The notes beneath the pieces were generated by a model, which saw nothing but the letters and a program-made list of their open reading frames with translations, was not told the DNA's origin and did no database searches. Shown in pieces: positions 21,908-34,025 of a DNA stretch of 64,000 bases. The stretch's first letter is position 1. Every line of letters starts with the position of its first letter. The stretch lies in NCBI RefSeq assembly GCF_036588685.1, contig NC_086374.1:23986886-24050885 (forward strand), written 5' to 3'. The position numbers and the translations under genes are program-made. The DNA is from Mytilus trossulus. Its lineage: Eukaryota > Mollusca > Bivalvia > Mytilida > Mytilidae.

Positions 21908-24900
21908 ATGGCATCAGTTGATGAAAGTACAAGTAACAAGGTAAATAATTTCATGCAACCTTTGTGTAACGATTTTTTTCACTGATTGATTGCAAAATAT
22001 TATTCAATAATTGAGGAGGCGATACATAATGGAGAAAAGACTAAATGTCCTTCCATTCGTTTCTCCTTTCTATTTATACATTAAAAAAGAAAAGGACACA
22101 TATTCGGCTCGCTACAGTTCTGTTATCGCTTGTCGGGTCTTGTTTGACTGACTGAGTACTTTAAACGACAGGGACAATAACATGAATAGTATTATTTTGA
22201 TAACAAACATGTTTATGTTCCGGACCATATGAGTATAAGTATTGATGCCACAGTCAGCTGATCTTAGTTTTCATCGCTATTTGTATTCGTGTATACTTTT
22301 GCATATTTCGAATGACTTTCACACGGTACCATACATGTAGCTTTTCTGCGATTGCTTGTTTTGGCTGCGTGCAGTAATATCGATTGGGACAGTTCCGATG
22401 TGTCTACGGTGTTTTTAAGAAACTCTAGATCTCAAATATCGTAAATTAAATATTACAGATCAAATTAAATAAAGGCAGTGGCTATTTCATAGCTCTTAAA
22501 TGCTATTTTACCGGTCTTATAATTAAGATTAAAATAGAAATATAGAAATAAAGAATAGAAAAAAATAAAGAAACATACACTTTTAATATTTTACTTATCA
22601 AAAATGTCTTAAAAAATATCATGATCTTTAAATAAATATCATGATCCTTGTCGGTGATGTAATCTACTATAAACAACAAAATTCCTTTTACAATATGTTC
22701 ATTTGATTTTGACATCTTCTTATAATGATACTTACAAAAAGTAAGTAATATTAACAGTGTGAACCTGTTTTTTTTTAATAAGTTGTTTTAATATAATAAA
22801 ATGACATTTTAGTGACCAGAAGGGTCACACCAAATGAAGAGTTTAAAAGTATACGTGTTGATAACCCCGACCATACGCGTACGGTCCGACCATACGCGTA
22901 TGGTCGGACCATATGAGTATATACCCATATAGTCATGACCATACGAGTATGGTCCAGATACGCATATGGTCCGGAACATTTATACCAAACTAGTTCAGCA
23001 CATTCATCTGATTCCATTTGACCAATATTGTGTTAACTGATTAACAAAAATGTAGCAAAAATGCTACAAAAGGGTCAAAATGTTTCTGTAATATGGAGTG
23101 AGGTGGCTGTTGTTTAAATTCATGTTTACCAAACCTACTGTAATGCTATTCTCTAACGTTTTGGCAGTTGCTCTTTTTCTGAAAGAAATACAAAATTGAT
23201 GACATTTTTTTTAATAAAGTTTTCCAAAATATAACATAAATTGAAATTCCATTTCTAAAACATATTGATTATAATTTAATGTTTTAGTTATAGTTGAATT
23301 CACTTAACCGATGTAAACTATGCACTTTCTCCCAAAATAGCGTGTTTACAATATTACAAAGAGTCTTGGAAATATACCAAGTTCGAATTGCTTTTTGAGT
23401 GATCTTCTCTTGTTCATTGCATAACACATTGTTCTCCTCTTTTTTTTCCGAAGTACAGAGTTGAAAAAGTTCCGGAGGTCTAAAATTCTAATTTCTTTCC
23501 TTTTTTGTTACAATTGTTCTAATATGATACGCATATGTTGTTTGCAATAATAAAGTATAACCTACGGTTGAATTTCTTGAAAAGCTTATTTTGTTCAAGT
23601 GGTATTTCTTCTTGGAAATTAGGAGACCAGGATAGCGGCAGAGCACAGACACTTTTCTCAGAATTTTTTTTTTTTGCCTTAATATGTTATACTAAGAAGG
23701 TTGTCCTATATGAACTATTAACTTGCTTAGCACTTTCAGAAGTAATTATTTTCATTATGATATAAACTTATATATTTTTTATTTAGGACGAGGGAGAATT
23801 AAATACTAAAGATGACTTAGAAGAAGATAAGCAAACGTCATGGTCCTTAGAACAAAAACAAAGATTACTAGCAGATGCCATCAGTATGAAATCGCCCATT
23901 GATGATATCAAATCAATTCTAAAATGCGGTGCTGATATCAATGGACCCGTTAAAAAGGGATTACGTCCCCTTCATTATGCCGCTTACGTGGATTATGTCG
24001 AATGTGTCAATTTTCTCATTGACGAAGGTGCGGATGTGAATACTTCTGATGAAATCGGATATACACCACTCCATTTGTGTGCCCGGAAAGGTGTGTATGG
24101 TTCAATGAAGGCGCTTATCGAAAAGGGTGCGTTGGTAAATTATTGTGATGCTGATGAAAATGAACTAGCGGAGAATGTCAGAGCAATCGGTTATCTGACG
24201 ATGGAACCATTAAACTTAGCCATTGAAAACAACAATGTCGATTGTGTTAGACTTTTGTTAAAAAGCGGGGCACGCCCAAATCACCAGTATTTCATTGGAT
24301 GCCAGTTAAATGTCATGAATCTTGAGAATTTGGAGTGTTTGGAAATTTTATTAGAAAATGGTGCCGACCCGAATTCGTTCAATAGATGTGGCATTGCTCC
24401 ATTAATGAAAGCTTGTCGAGAACATAATATTGAAGCAGTAAGAATATTGATTAAACATGGCGCGGATATAAATGCGCAATGTCCGTCAAGATTTGACCAG
24501 AAATTTCCGATACATTTTTCAATAGAAAGTGGCAATATTGCTATAACGGAACTTCTCATCGAAGAGGGAGCACAATTAACCAGATCAGAAAACTATAGAT
24601 ATAGCCCGCTGCACGCGGCTATTCTAAAAGGCCGCTCGGATATCGTCTATTTCCTGCTTCTACATAATGCAGTTGTTGATGAAACAACAGACGATGGTTG
24701 TACTCCACTTATGCTTGCTGCAGGAACTCCAGAACTGAAAGAACGTAAAGAAATCATCAAGATACTGCTTGAACATGGTGCAAATGTAAACGCAAGTGCT
24801 CAGTACATTAGTTACATGCATCCTTGTATGTCACCCATTGTCGAATACTTAAAATGTTCTCCTTACAACGCAGAAAAGGACATTTTATTATTGCTGCTCA

Positions 24901-25241
24901 AGTATGGAGCAAAAGTCAATATTCGTCTGGATGTATTAAGGTATCGCAGACAGGATCCATTCGGAATACTCAACTATTTAGGTAACTGTTCAGACAAAGA
25001 AATGATGGATATACTGGTATATGCTGCTCAGGTTATACATAAAGAACATATACAAAAAAATGATATTCTGAGTCCAGTGGAGCGTCGTTACCTTCTTAAA
25101 CATGCTAACACACCAAGACCTCTGAAGCATACAATACGATTGTTAGTTCGAGATCTCTTAGACGATAAAGTACTAGACCGTGTGGATCAGCTGCCGCTTC
25201 CGAGTTTCATTAAGAAATATTTGCTATATGAAGTAAATTAG
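21908..25241 (+). CDS. Ankyrin repeat and SOCS box protein (ASB-like), paralogue 1
   Basis: Two coding exons: 21908-21940 (11 codons, MASVDESTSNK) with donor aag/gtaaat, and 23787-25241 with acceptor tttag/gacgag, phase 0. The product is 495 residues. From about residue 55 there are roughly nine ankyrin repeats with typical PLHYAA, TPLHLCA, GADVN and GANVN signatures. The C-terminus (RPLKHTIRLLVRDLL ... VDQLPLPSFIKKYLLY) is a SOCS box with the Cullin-5 LPLP motif. ASB proteins are substrate receptors of Elongin B/C-Cullin-5-Rbx2 ubiquitin ligases; the ankyrin part would bind the target. The BC-box position normally Cys is Ile here. A close paralogue of the same layout is at 36706-38543. The 1.85-kb intron holds a cluster of GACCATACG-type palindromes. 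The substrate cannot be inferred. Confidence 0.9.
22869..22974. repeat. Cluster of GACCATACGCGTATGGTC-type palindromes
   Basis: Five to six head-to-head half sites of the form gaccata(c/t)(g)cgtatggtc lie in about 105 bp, in the intron of ASB-like paralogue 1. Degenerate single copies occur near 3835-3895 and 22219-22233. It might be a microsatellite-like expansion of a palindrome or a set of protein binding sites. Confidence 0.6.
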
Positions 25242-25544
25242 AAAAAAATGATTGAAGGATCTCAAAACTACTACATCAGTAGAATATTTGTGTTTCGCTT
25301 GTTTTTCGTTTGATAACAAATACAATAATTTTTAAGACAAGAGGATTTTGACAGCTATCGAGGTCCAAACTATACCGCCCCCGCGATATAGTCAAGGCTG
25401 TAAGCCGCTATATTTATCAATTAATTAAGCAACCTAACTTTACTTCAGTCAATTAAAATGACTAAGGGGTGCAGGATTTACAGTTCTCTAAAAGTTTGCT
25501 ACTGCCAAGTTCAAGTGTTGTATACATAATGTGATAAATTTTGC

Positions 25545-25800
25545 CATTGGTATGAGTGCCAATAAGACAACTCTCCATCCAAATAACAATTTATTAAAGT
25601 AAACAATTATAGGTCAAGGAATGGCCTTCAATACGGAGCCTTGGCTCACACCGAACAACAAGATATAAAGAGCCCCAAAATTACAAGTGAAACCATTCAA
25701 ACGAGAAAACCAACGGTCTAAACTATATAAAAAAAGCGAAACGAGAAACATGTATAAATAACAAACAAACGACAACTACTGTACATCAGATTCCTGACTT
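25545..25800 (+). repeat. Mussel dispersed repeat family 3
   Basis: It contains tgagtgccaataagacaac, ttggctcacaccgaacaac, aaaccattcaaacgagaaaac and acaaacgacaactactg, shared with 49330-49570 and 51755-52015. Confidence 0.75.
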
Positions 25801-25973
25801 AGAACAGTCAGGTGCAAACATTTACAACAGTACATATAACGCTTAAGCTACAGACTGAGCAGTATGAAGCACGCACAAAATACTGGAATTAAGTGTCAGG
25901 AGTGTTTAGTGGGACTTTTTCTCTAAAATTTGCGTTTTCTGTGAAAAAAGATTATTTCAAAGACAGATTTTTT

Positions 25974-26008
<35 letters not shown>

Positions 26009-26099
26009 TTCTCTTCCTTTAGAAGTAAACATATATTACCAAGTGGTGTTTTGTTCAGTAGATTTTTGAAGCTATGCCATAAACTGGTACAGTAAACAG

Positions 26100-26300
26100 T
26101 AACACGGAGCCTTGATTCACACAGAACAGCAAGATATAAAGTGCCCAAAATAATAACTAGTGTAGAACCATTCAAACGGGAAAACAGTCTAATCTATACA
26201 AAAAACGATTCAAGCTCATAAGTTGAAATTAAACCAACAACACCATGGTAAAAAAAAAGAAAAACACCAACAGACAAACAATAGTACACAAAACACAACC
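26100..26300 (+). repeat. Mussel dispersed repeat family 3, second partial copy
   Basis: It starts within the family at acggagccttgattcacac and continues through aaccattcaaacgggaaaac to acagacaaacaatagtac. It lies 300 bp after another copy in the same orientation. Confidence 0.6.
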
Positions 26301-26672
26301 TTGGATACCCGTGACTTCAATTTCCTGACTTGAACCGGCTGCTATTTTATGATCTTTTATCTGTATGTCTCTAAGAAACATTAGAGGAACTTCAAAAAGA
26401 GTTCAGATCGGTTGCATCAACAGCATTCATCAAGTGCCATGCGAATCAACATTATCAAGATGTCATAAACAGAAATGATATACAAATATAACATGCATGT
26501 GCCAATTTGGCTTGTTCAAGTTGATAGTATTAGGTATGTATTAACTTGAAGCATTTATCGTATTAACATCTCGAAACAAAACCTGTTCATTGTGATGGTT
26601 AAGAAGGTTACCTTGGCTAGGCTGAAGGACAAACCGACGAACATTAGCCAAGTTACATTTACAAGTTCTATA

Positions 26673-28041
26673 TACGGGGCGCCGAATGGGACTCTTGTGG
26701 TTTTGTACAAAATTCAATTCTGTCATAACAAAATCATTTTTGTCTTACAAAACTATGTGCTACAGACTTGTTTTGTGAGAACTTCAATTTTGTGATGACA
26801 AAATTCATTTGTGTAGACAAAATTCATTTTTGTCATGACAAAATTCATTTTTGTAGACAAAATTCATATTTGTCGTGACAAAAGTCAATTTTGTCTTAAA
26901 GGTATGCAAATATAAACATATTTGCATACAAAATTGACTTTTGTTACCTGATATGGAAATTAAATCACAAAAGTCAATTGTGTACGGTAAGATTCAATTT
27001 TGTGAGACAAAATTGACTTTTGTGAAACAAAATTAACTTTTGTGAGACAAAATTGGCTTTTGTGAGACAAAATTGACCTTTGTGAGACAAAATTGACTTT
27101 TGTGAGACAAAAGTCAATTTTGTTAATTTTGTTGAGACAAAAGTCAATTTTGTAAATTTTGTTGAGACAAAAGTCAATTTTGTTAATTTTGTTGAGACAA
27201 AAGTCAATTTTGTCAATTTTGTTGAGACAAAAGTCAATTTTGTCAATTTTGTTGAGACAAAAGTCAATTTTGTGACGACAAAATTCATTTTTGTGATGAC
27301 AAAATTGACTTTCGTGAGACAAAATTGACTTTCGTGAGACAAAAATAAATTTTGTTGAGACAAAATTCAATTTTGTTAATTTTGTTGAGACAAAATTCAA
27401 TTTTGTCAATTTTGTTCAGACAAAATTCAATTTTGTCAATTTTGTTGAGACAAAATTCAAGTTTGTTAATTTTGTTGAGACAAAATTCAATTTTGTCAAT
27501 TTTGTTGAGACAAAATTCAATTTTGTCAATTTTGTTGAGACAAAAGTAAATTTTGTCAATTTTGTGTAACAAAAGTCAATTTTGTGTAACAAAAGTCAAT
27601 TTTGTGTAACAAAAGTCAATTTTGTGTAACAAAAGTCAATTTTGTGTAACAAAAGTCAATTTTGTGTAACAAAAGTCAATTTTGTGTAACAAAAGTAATT
27701 TTTGTGTAACAAAAGTCAATTTTGTGTAACAAAAGTCGATTTTGTATGCAGATTAGTTCAAAGAAACCAAATTAAACTAATTTAAATACAAAATTGACTT
27801 TTGTCGCTCAATTTTCAAATTAGGTAACAAAAGTCAAGTCTGTGTAACAAAAATGAATTTTGTCATGACAAAAGTGACTTTTGTCCAGTGATAGATAATT
27901 TTGTATGACAAAATTTCAAATATGTAGTATGATACAAATTTTGTTAAACTGAACTCATTTTTGTTGAACAAAAGTCACTTTTGTCCGTACAAAATTGAAT
28001 TTTGAGTACAAAACCACAAGAGTCCCATTCGGCGCCCCGTA
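26673..28041. mobile_element. Fold-back-like element filled with short palindromic repeats
   Basis: 1369 bp with inverted ends of about 50 bp (each end reads tacggggcgccgaatgggac inward, then tcttgtggttttgta), flanked by a 5-bp direct repeat CTATA (26668-26672 and 28042-28046). The interior consists of several sub-arrays of 20- to 30-bp units around acaaaattgacttttgt and acaaaagtcaattttgt. About 27000-27110 is period 20 in one orientation, 27110-27550 period 30, and 27555-27745 period 20 in the other orientation. No protein is encoded; frames such as 26960-27409 and 27285-27572 are by-products of the repeats. Confidence 0.85.
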
Positions 28042-28046
28042 CTATA

Positions 28047-29136
28047 AGGAGTAACTATAGTAGCATACATAGTCATTCAACTGTTGTATGAACATCTGTT
28101 TTAATCATTATTGAATTTGGAAGTTAAATTTATAAACAATAAGAAGCTGAAAAATAATGAATGGTAATTTCTTTGAAAACCTCTAGAACCGTGTGAATGT
28201 GGAAAGATACATACGAAATTTTCACGAGAACAAAACACACCATCGCATTTATTTCACAGTTTTGTCTTTTTATGACATATGGGGATTCCAAACGTGTATA
28301 GCGTACTACAATAACAATCTAATATTAAATTAATATCTCTGAGTTCGTTATCATATGTTGTATAACGAAATAAGAGATCTATATTTTAATTAGTTTGCAT
28401 AACTTGATAAACTAAACATTTGGCGAGACAATATACATTTTACCGTGGTTGTGAAAATGGTTACATATGAACATTATACATTTTTTCAGGTTTTTGTCAA
28501 TGCTACCGATGGGCTTGCCATGGATACAAAATTTTATGATTTTAACTCAACTAGTTTCGTAAATACAGCATCTTCTAATCGGCATACATTGGCAAACATA
28601 ATATATGGGCAGAAAATATGGAATTCAAACAAAATTCTGAATAATCATTTTCCTTTCTAATTAGAATTTTTACATGAGTATTGGCATTGAATACTCCAGA
28701 TCTTGATGACAAAAGTTTTTGTTTATTTTTGGGTGGAATATATATGTGGTTTCAATGGAAACAAAACAATAAATATTCTAAAACGGTGATATTTTTGGTC
28801 TTCTCCAAATGTCTTGAATTTTACATATATATGTTCTGTGTTGTTTCTGGTGGTAATGTACTGTCTTCATGTAATTGTCATTAAATCTGTATTTTGTTTA
28901 CATTGTTACTTTGAGATTAAGTGTTCTGTTTTTGTAATGTAACTTAAGTTGGACCCTCTTTCCCACCTGGGACAGTGGTGTAACAATCCATCAAATGAAC
29001 ACACTACAAAAATCCGTAGAAATAGTCTTAACTTAAAAGATCTGTAGGAGGCATACAAACCACTAACATACAAAAAGAAGACAAACGAGTCAAAAGTCAA
29101 GTACCTGTATATATTTAATTGTGTTTTTAACTTAAA
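28047..29136. other. Intergenic, no gene seen
   Basis: Short frames at 28445-28660 and 28681-28884 have no domain and no matching splice partners. No repeat family of this window was recognised. Confidence 0.4.
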
Positions 29137-29830
29137 GGGGCACTAGCTGTAAAATTCATGGTCACCGATTTGACTCAAATTCTCATATTTGATATAGAAC
29201 AATGTAAAACATTTATCCAAACTACCAAAAGTCCAAAAGAAACAGTTTACAGAGCATGGGGTAGAGGAAATGTAGGTTCGTTTCGTGTGAATTTTAGTCC
29301 ATCTAATTAGCTATTGATTTGACCTCAGATGACTATATAAGCGATGTAGACATAAATAAAGATATGAATAGATTAAACCAACACGTGCAGTTGGATTTGT
29401 ATAGGTCTGTTTAATTTTATTTTATAGATTAAACATAGATGTTTCTCATTGTTTTTAACCTTCTAAGAACGATTTTATATGGATCGAATAAGTAATCAAA
29501 TGGTCTACTGTAGTTTCAATTTCATTGTTGACATTCTTTTTCTTTAAAAATAACCAGTACACGTACAATGCATGCTTTGTCAATCTCTAGCTAGAGGTTA
29601 AACTGAAGTTCACATGAATACGGATTTAATGAGGTCGACTGATTCACTTTCAAGTGAATAAGAAAATATCAATGTTTCTTCGCTTAATTTGACAAAATTG
29701 AACTATTTTTGCTGCAAAAAGCGAATAATTATTTCACTATTTCACTTTCATTATTGATTTAACAAAAAAAATCTTACTTTATATTTTTTAATATATCTCG
29801 TAGCTAGTACCCCTTTTACTTTTACTTCTA
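29137..29830 (+). repeat. Dispersed repeat family 4, copy 1
   Basis: It shares an ordered set of segments with 62775-63430: actagctg(t)...attcatg, tcaccgatttgactcaaatt, tgcaattg/ttgtattt-like text, the pair ggttaa...gaaggtcacatgaatacgga, and tcactttcaagtgaataa. Both copies are about 650-700 bp, on the same strand and diverged. Confidence 0.7.
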
Positions 29831-29831
29831 G

Positions 29832-30745
29832 ACTGAGTTAAAGAGACAACTTATAAGTTGAGTTAAAGAGACAATTTATAGGTTGAGTTAAAGAGACAAT
29901 TTATAGGTTGAGTTAAAGAGACAATTTATAGTTTGAGATAAAAGGACAATTTATAGGTTGAGATAAAAGGACAATTTATAGGTTGAGATAAAAGGACAAT
30001 TTATAGGTTGAGTTAAAAGGACAATTTATAGGTAGAGTTATAAGGTCAAATTTATAGGTTGAGATAAAAGGACAATTTATAGGTTGAGATAAAAGGACAA
30101 TTTATAGGTTGAGTTAAAAGGACAATTTATAGGTTGAGTTATAAGGTCAAATTTATAGGTTGAGATAAAAGGACAATTTATAGGTTGAGATAAAAGGACA
30201 ATTTATAGGTTGAGTTAAAAGGACAATTTATAGGTTGAGTTATAAGGTCAAATTTATAGGTTGAGATAAAAGGACAATTTATAGGTTAAGACAAAAGGAC
30301 AATTTATAGGTTGAGATAAAAGGACAATTTATGGGTTGAGTTCAAAGGACAATTTATAGGTTGAGTTATAAGGACAATTTATAGGTTGAGTTATAAGGAC
30401 AATTTATAGGTTGAGTTATAAGGACAATTTATAGGTTGAGATAAAAGGACATTTTATAGGTTGAGTTATAAGGACAATTTATAGGTTGAGTTATAAGGAC
30501 AATTTATAGGTTGAGTTATAAGGACAATTTATAGGTTGAGTTATAAGGACAATTTATAGGTTGAGTTATGAGGACAATTTATAGGTTGAGTTATAAGGAC
30601 AATTTATAGGTTGAGTTGTAAGGACAATTTATAGGTTGAGTTATAAGGACAATTTATAGGTTGAGTTATAAGGACAATTTATAGGTTGAGTTATAAGGAC
30701 AATTTATAGGTTGAGTTATAAGGACAATTTATAGGTTGAGTTAAA
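29832..30745 (+). repeat. 25-bp minisatellite, about 36 units
   Basis: Unit close to gttgagttataaggacaatttatag. The left third has variants with gttaaagag and gataaaagg; the right third is almost homogeneous ttataagg. The gradient suggests recent expansion at the right end. Confidence 0.95.
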
Positions 30746-32055
30746 CAACAGGAAATTTTTAGACTTTTAATACAAAGCGACTTCATAAATGTGTACATTG
30801 TATAAGGACATGTAGATGCTGATATGATATGCATATCTAGATGCTAGTCCTTAGTATATTATGTATATTCCTACAGTCCTACTATAAAATTATTGTGCAG
30901 TTTTCAGATTAGTGTTGTCGGTATAAACTGCCTGTTAATCAAATTCATAGATGTTGTAAATTTAATTTTAAACATGCTGTTAAACATCTAGTGGAGATAT
31001 ATGTGGAATATATTATTTGGTTTATCAATTTCAGTGAAAACTACCTATTATAAAACATTCTTTTTCATATGCTAATTCTAAACTACAAATTTGTGCTTGC
31101 GTCATAAAAAGTCAATATGAACATGATATAACGTCATTATACAGTGTTGTAAATAAAAGTGCAACTCAATGTATAAATGATTCAGAGTCAATAACATTTT
31201 ATAAATAAAAACATGTACATGCATTGCATATAAAATTATAATAATAATACAATAATAATTTTTTAACATCTCACAGTACTATGGAAAAAAGGTACTTTTT
31301 GAAAACATGTAATATACTTAAGTTAATCAGTTAATGCATGTGCGATGGATACTACCTAAATATATCAAGATACATATATGTAAGTTGTTAGTCACATTAT
31401 TCATTTATTCTAGCTGATGAGAGGGGTACACAGACAATTATATATACATGTATATAAAAAAAAAAATTGCTAATTTGCCAACGCCGGCATAAAAAAAAAA
31501 TTTGCTATTTTGCCGGCTTTGAGTAAAATTATATTACACAGGAATTTATTTGCAAGATAATTACTAAATATAAAACTCAACATTTATAAATTTAAACATT
31601 TGTTATTGTTACTTTAATAAACGCTTCAACTTTAGCCTATCAAATTGAAAAAAGTGTATGTTTATCAATATATATATAGACTTTATTCAAAGAGTTAACT
31701 TTCATAATTAATCTTCAATAAAAATTCATTTGTAGCATTTTATAGTGCAAGGAAAGCCATGTACTATGAAAAATAGGACTCGGGCAAAAAACTGATTTTT
31801 CATTGGACGAGAATAGGCGAGTATGTTCTAAATATTGATATATAACACTCCTTAAGGAAAAAAAACCATGATGTTTATGTATATCTTATGGCAATTCTAT
31901 TAAAATTTCGAAAAATAAAACAAACCAAAAGAACTTAAAAAGGGTGAGTACTTTAAACCTAAATAGTTGTTAAGTATATAGTATAGTGTGATAATGGATG
32001 ATACAACTCCTGAAATTAAGTTAAGCTAAATGCACAGTTTTATCCCTACAATGAG
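30746..32055. other. AT-rich intergenic stretch
   Basis: No gene seen. Near 31455-31520 two similar segments, ttgctaatttgccaacgccgg and ttgctattttgccggc, form a small direct repeat with long A runs. The rest is unassigned. Confidence 0.4.
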
Positions 32056-32059
32056 TTTG

Positions 32060-32660
32060 CAATGGTTATAAAATTATGAAAAGGAACATTTTGTTCAGCT
32101 GTGTAAAAGGGATGCACGTACAATCAAAACCATGGAATGTCGAGCTCAAAACAGAGAGTTCAAAAAAAGAATTAGTATATGGGCACTTGAAGTTATACAA
32201 GTTATAATTACTGAAAAAGACATGTATGAAACAAAGGTTTTAGGGAAAGCTTTACTTTCAGCAAAGCTGCAGTTGTGACTGTTTCATGTTTTAAGGATTT
32301 TTAGACGAAATGTTTCAATCGAAAAATTGTGGATAACAGCTTGTGAGAAATTGCAAGCATTATAGAAATTATACAGAAATGGTCCACACGTAATTAGAGT
32401 ATGAATATTTAACTTACAAAGAACTGTGAGAAGAATCATCAAACTCAGTAATATCATACTACGACAGAAATTGGCACACAATCAGACATGAATGGGTTGA
32501 TGGGCTAAAAGATGGTATTACTCTTTGGAATCGCACAAACAACAGGATTGAAAGAATAAAAATAAAATCTGTTCTCCATCACTACTTCATATTACCAGAT
32601 TTTGCAAGAGACGCAAAAACTGTTACAATGAATCACAAGTCTTGCATCCGAAGCTACTGG
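32060..32660 (+). pseudogene. Broken ZSWIM1/3-like (MULE-derived) transposase gene
   Basis: Plus-strand translation across several stops gives VIITEKDMYETKVLGKALL then SAKLQL-stop-LFHVLRIFRRNVSIEKLW, later WVDGLKDGI and NRTNNRIERINIKIKSVLHHYF. In ZSWIM1/3-type proteins and related MULE-like transposases the same order occurs: an ADKD segment, LQ(I/L)CLFHVL+xFRREV, W..GL, and TNNR(L/I)E..N(Q)K(L/I)K. The Cys of CLFHVL is replaced by a TGA stop, and at least three more stops and one frameshift follow. It is not expressed as a protein. It may be the relic of a DNA transposon; the inverted repeat at 32972-33160 is a possible neighbour part. Confidence 0.65.
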
Positions 32661-32971
32661 TAATGAATATAAGCAGAGATTCGATATTATTTATGAATAA
32701 AATTCTTGAGAACCAGTTTCGCAAGATGGAGAACGAGATATAGCTCAACAAGAAGACACTTCTGTATTACAAAATAAATAAAATTGGTGTTTTTACTGTC
32801 TTCTGATTGGTTAAAATTATAAGTTTTATTTTCAATGTTGTCAATTTTGATGGCGACACGCCCACTCTGACGTTTTGTATTCATACGCCAACATGTGTGT
32901 ACGTTGTTATTGTTAATATAAAAACAATATAAAAAGTACTTTGAGTCTTATTTTTGATAGAAATTTATTTA

Positions 32972-33160
32972 TAATGAATGGCAATAATATATTTTGATTT
33001 TATTGAACCATAAAACTAATTTTTGACTCTTCACATTTTACATAATCCGCTTCGCGGATTATTCAATGTGAAGAGTCAAAAATTAGTTTTATGGGGTGAA
33101 GAGTCAAAAATTAGTTTTATGGTTCAATAAATTCAAAATAGATTATAGCCATTCATTAAT
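32972..33160. repeat. Long inverted repeat (hairpin) with duplicated arm
   Basis: Left arm 32972-33056 runs from ataatgaatggcaataat through taaaactaatttttgactc to the centre ataatccgcttcgcggatt; right arm returns to 33160. The right arm contains an extra copy of ggtgaagagtcaaaaatt...ttttatgg (33094-33121). RNA from either strand would fold into a long hairpin. It may be a MITE or a transposon end. Confidence 0.8.
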
Positions 33161-33540
33161 TGTGTGGGCCGCATGTTTCTCGCGTATTATTGTCACCAAA
33201 TATCCAGAAACGTGAAAACCATAGAGGTTCAAAGACCCAAACTGTCATTGGTTTAAAAAATCGTGCCCGCAAATGCAAATGTTTACCATTTAATGAGAAA
33301 AGTTTTAAAGAAATCGGATTCCTTATACTAGAATAGTTTGTCGGAAAACATTTAGCAAAAATGCTGCAAATAACTACATTTTGATAATCAAGGAACAAGT
33401 TGAAACTAGACCGGTAGCTTATCAGGACGTAGAGAGAGAAAAAAAAAAGAATCTATATGTCGTGTATAAGTTGTAATGTTGTACAAATGTTGTACAAATC
33501 AGGAAGTAAAAATAGAGAGAAAAAAAAAAGAATCTATATT

Positions 33541-34025
33541 GTAATGTTGTTCAAATGTTGTACACATTATAATTTGTACAGGGTTTTTGTAAGAGTTATC
33601 AGTGTTTTATGAACCCCTCAACATAAATGGATGATGCAAGCTCACAGTCTTTTGTTTCGTATTTTTCTGTCATATTTTCACAACTACATAACTTCAGTCT
33701 TATGTATACTGGACATTGATATAAATAAGATTATAAGAACACAAAAATACTTTTTATGGATATGATTTTGGTATAAGGAGAAAAATAAAATTAGAATTTA
33801 AACAATATTTAGGTGTCCTTATTTCCAGTTTGAGGACAAGGAGAATAGCACTAAATGTTAGGTTGATGTATAGCCATTTGAATCTAAAAACATTAAACTG
33901 ATACATTTTAGAAGATTAACCTTCATTACCTGGCGCAAGAAGGAATGTATAAAAAAATATATAACTTATACAAAAACCCTGTACAATTTATAATTTGTAC
34001 AAACTTACATCTTGTACACAACATA
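33541..34025. mobile_element. MITE-like element with ~40-bp inverted ends
   Basis: Left end contains ataatttgtacagggttttt at about 33568; the right end holds its reverse complement aaaaaccctgtacaattta near 33970. Extended ends on both sides carry repeated gttgtacaaatgttgtac motifs. No coding potential. The precise boundary and target duplication are unclear because the left end is itself duplicated (33426-33500). Confidence 0.6.

Noticed and set aside
24281..24559. Minus-strand frame of 92 codons
   Set aside because: Shadow of the ankyrin-coding exon on the plus strand.
26960..27572. Minus-strand frames with FCLNKIDKI-type repeats
   Set aside because: They are translations of the palindromic 20- and 30-bp units of the fold-back element; several frames are open together and there are no splice or domain signals.
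28445..28884. Two short plus-strand frames, possible exons
   Set aside because: A tttttcag/g string is present but no partner exon in phase and no domain could be found.
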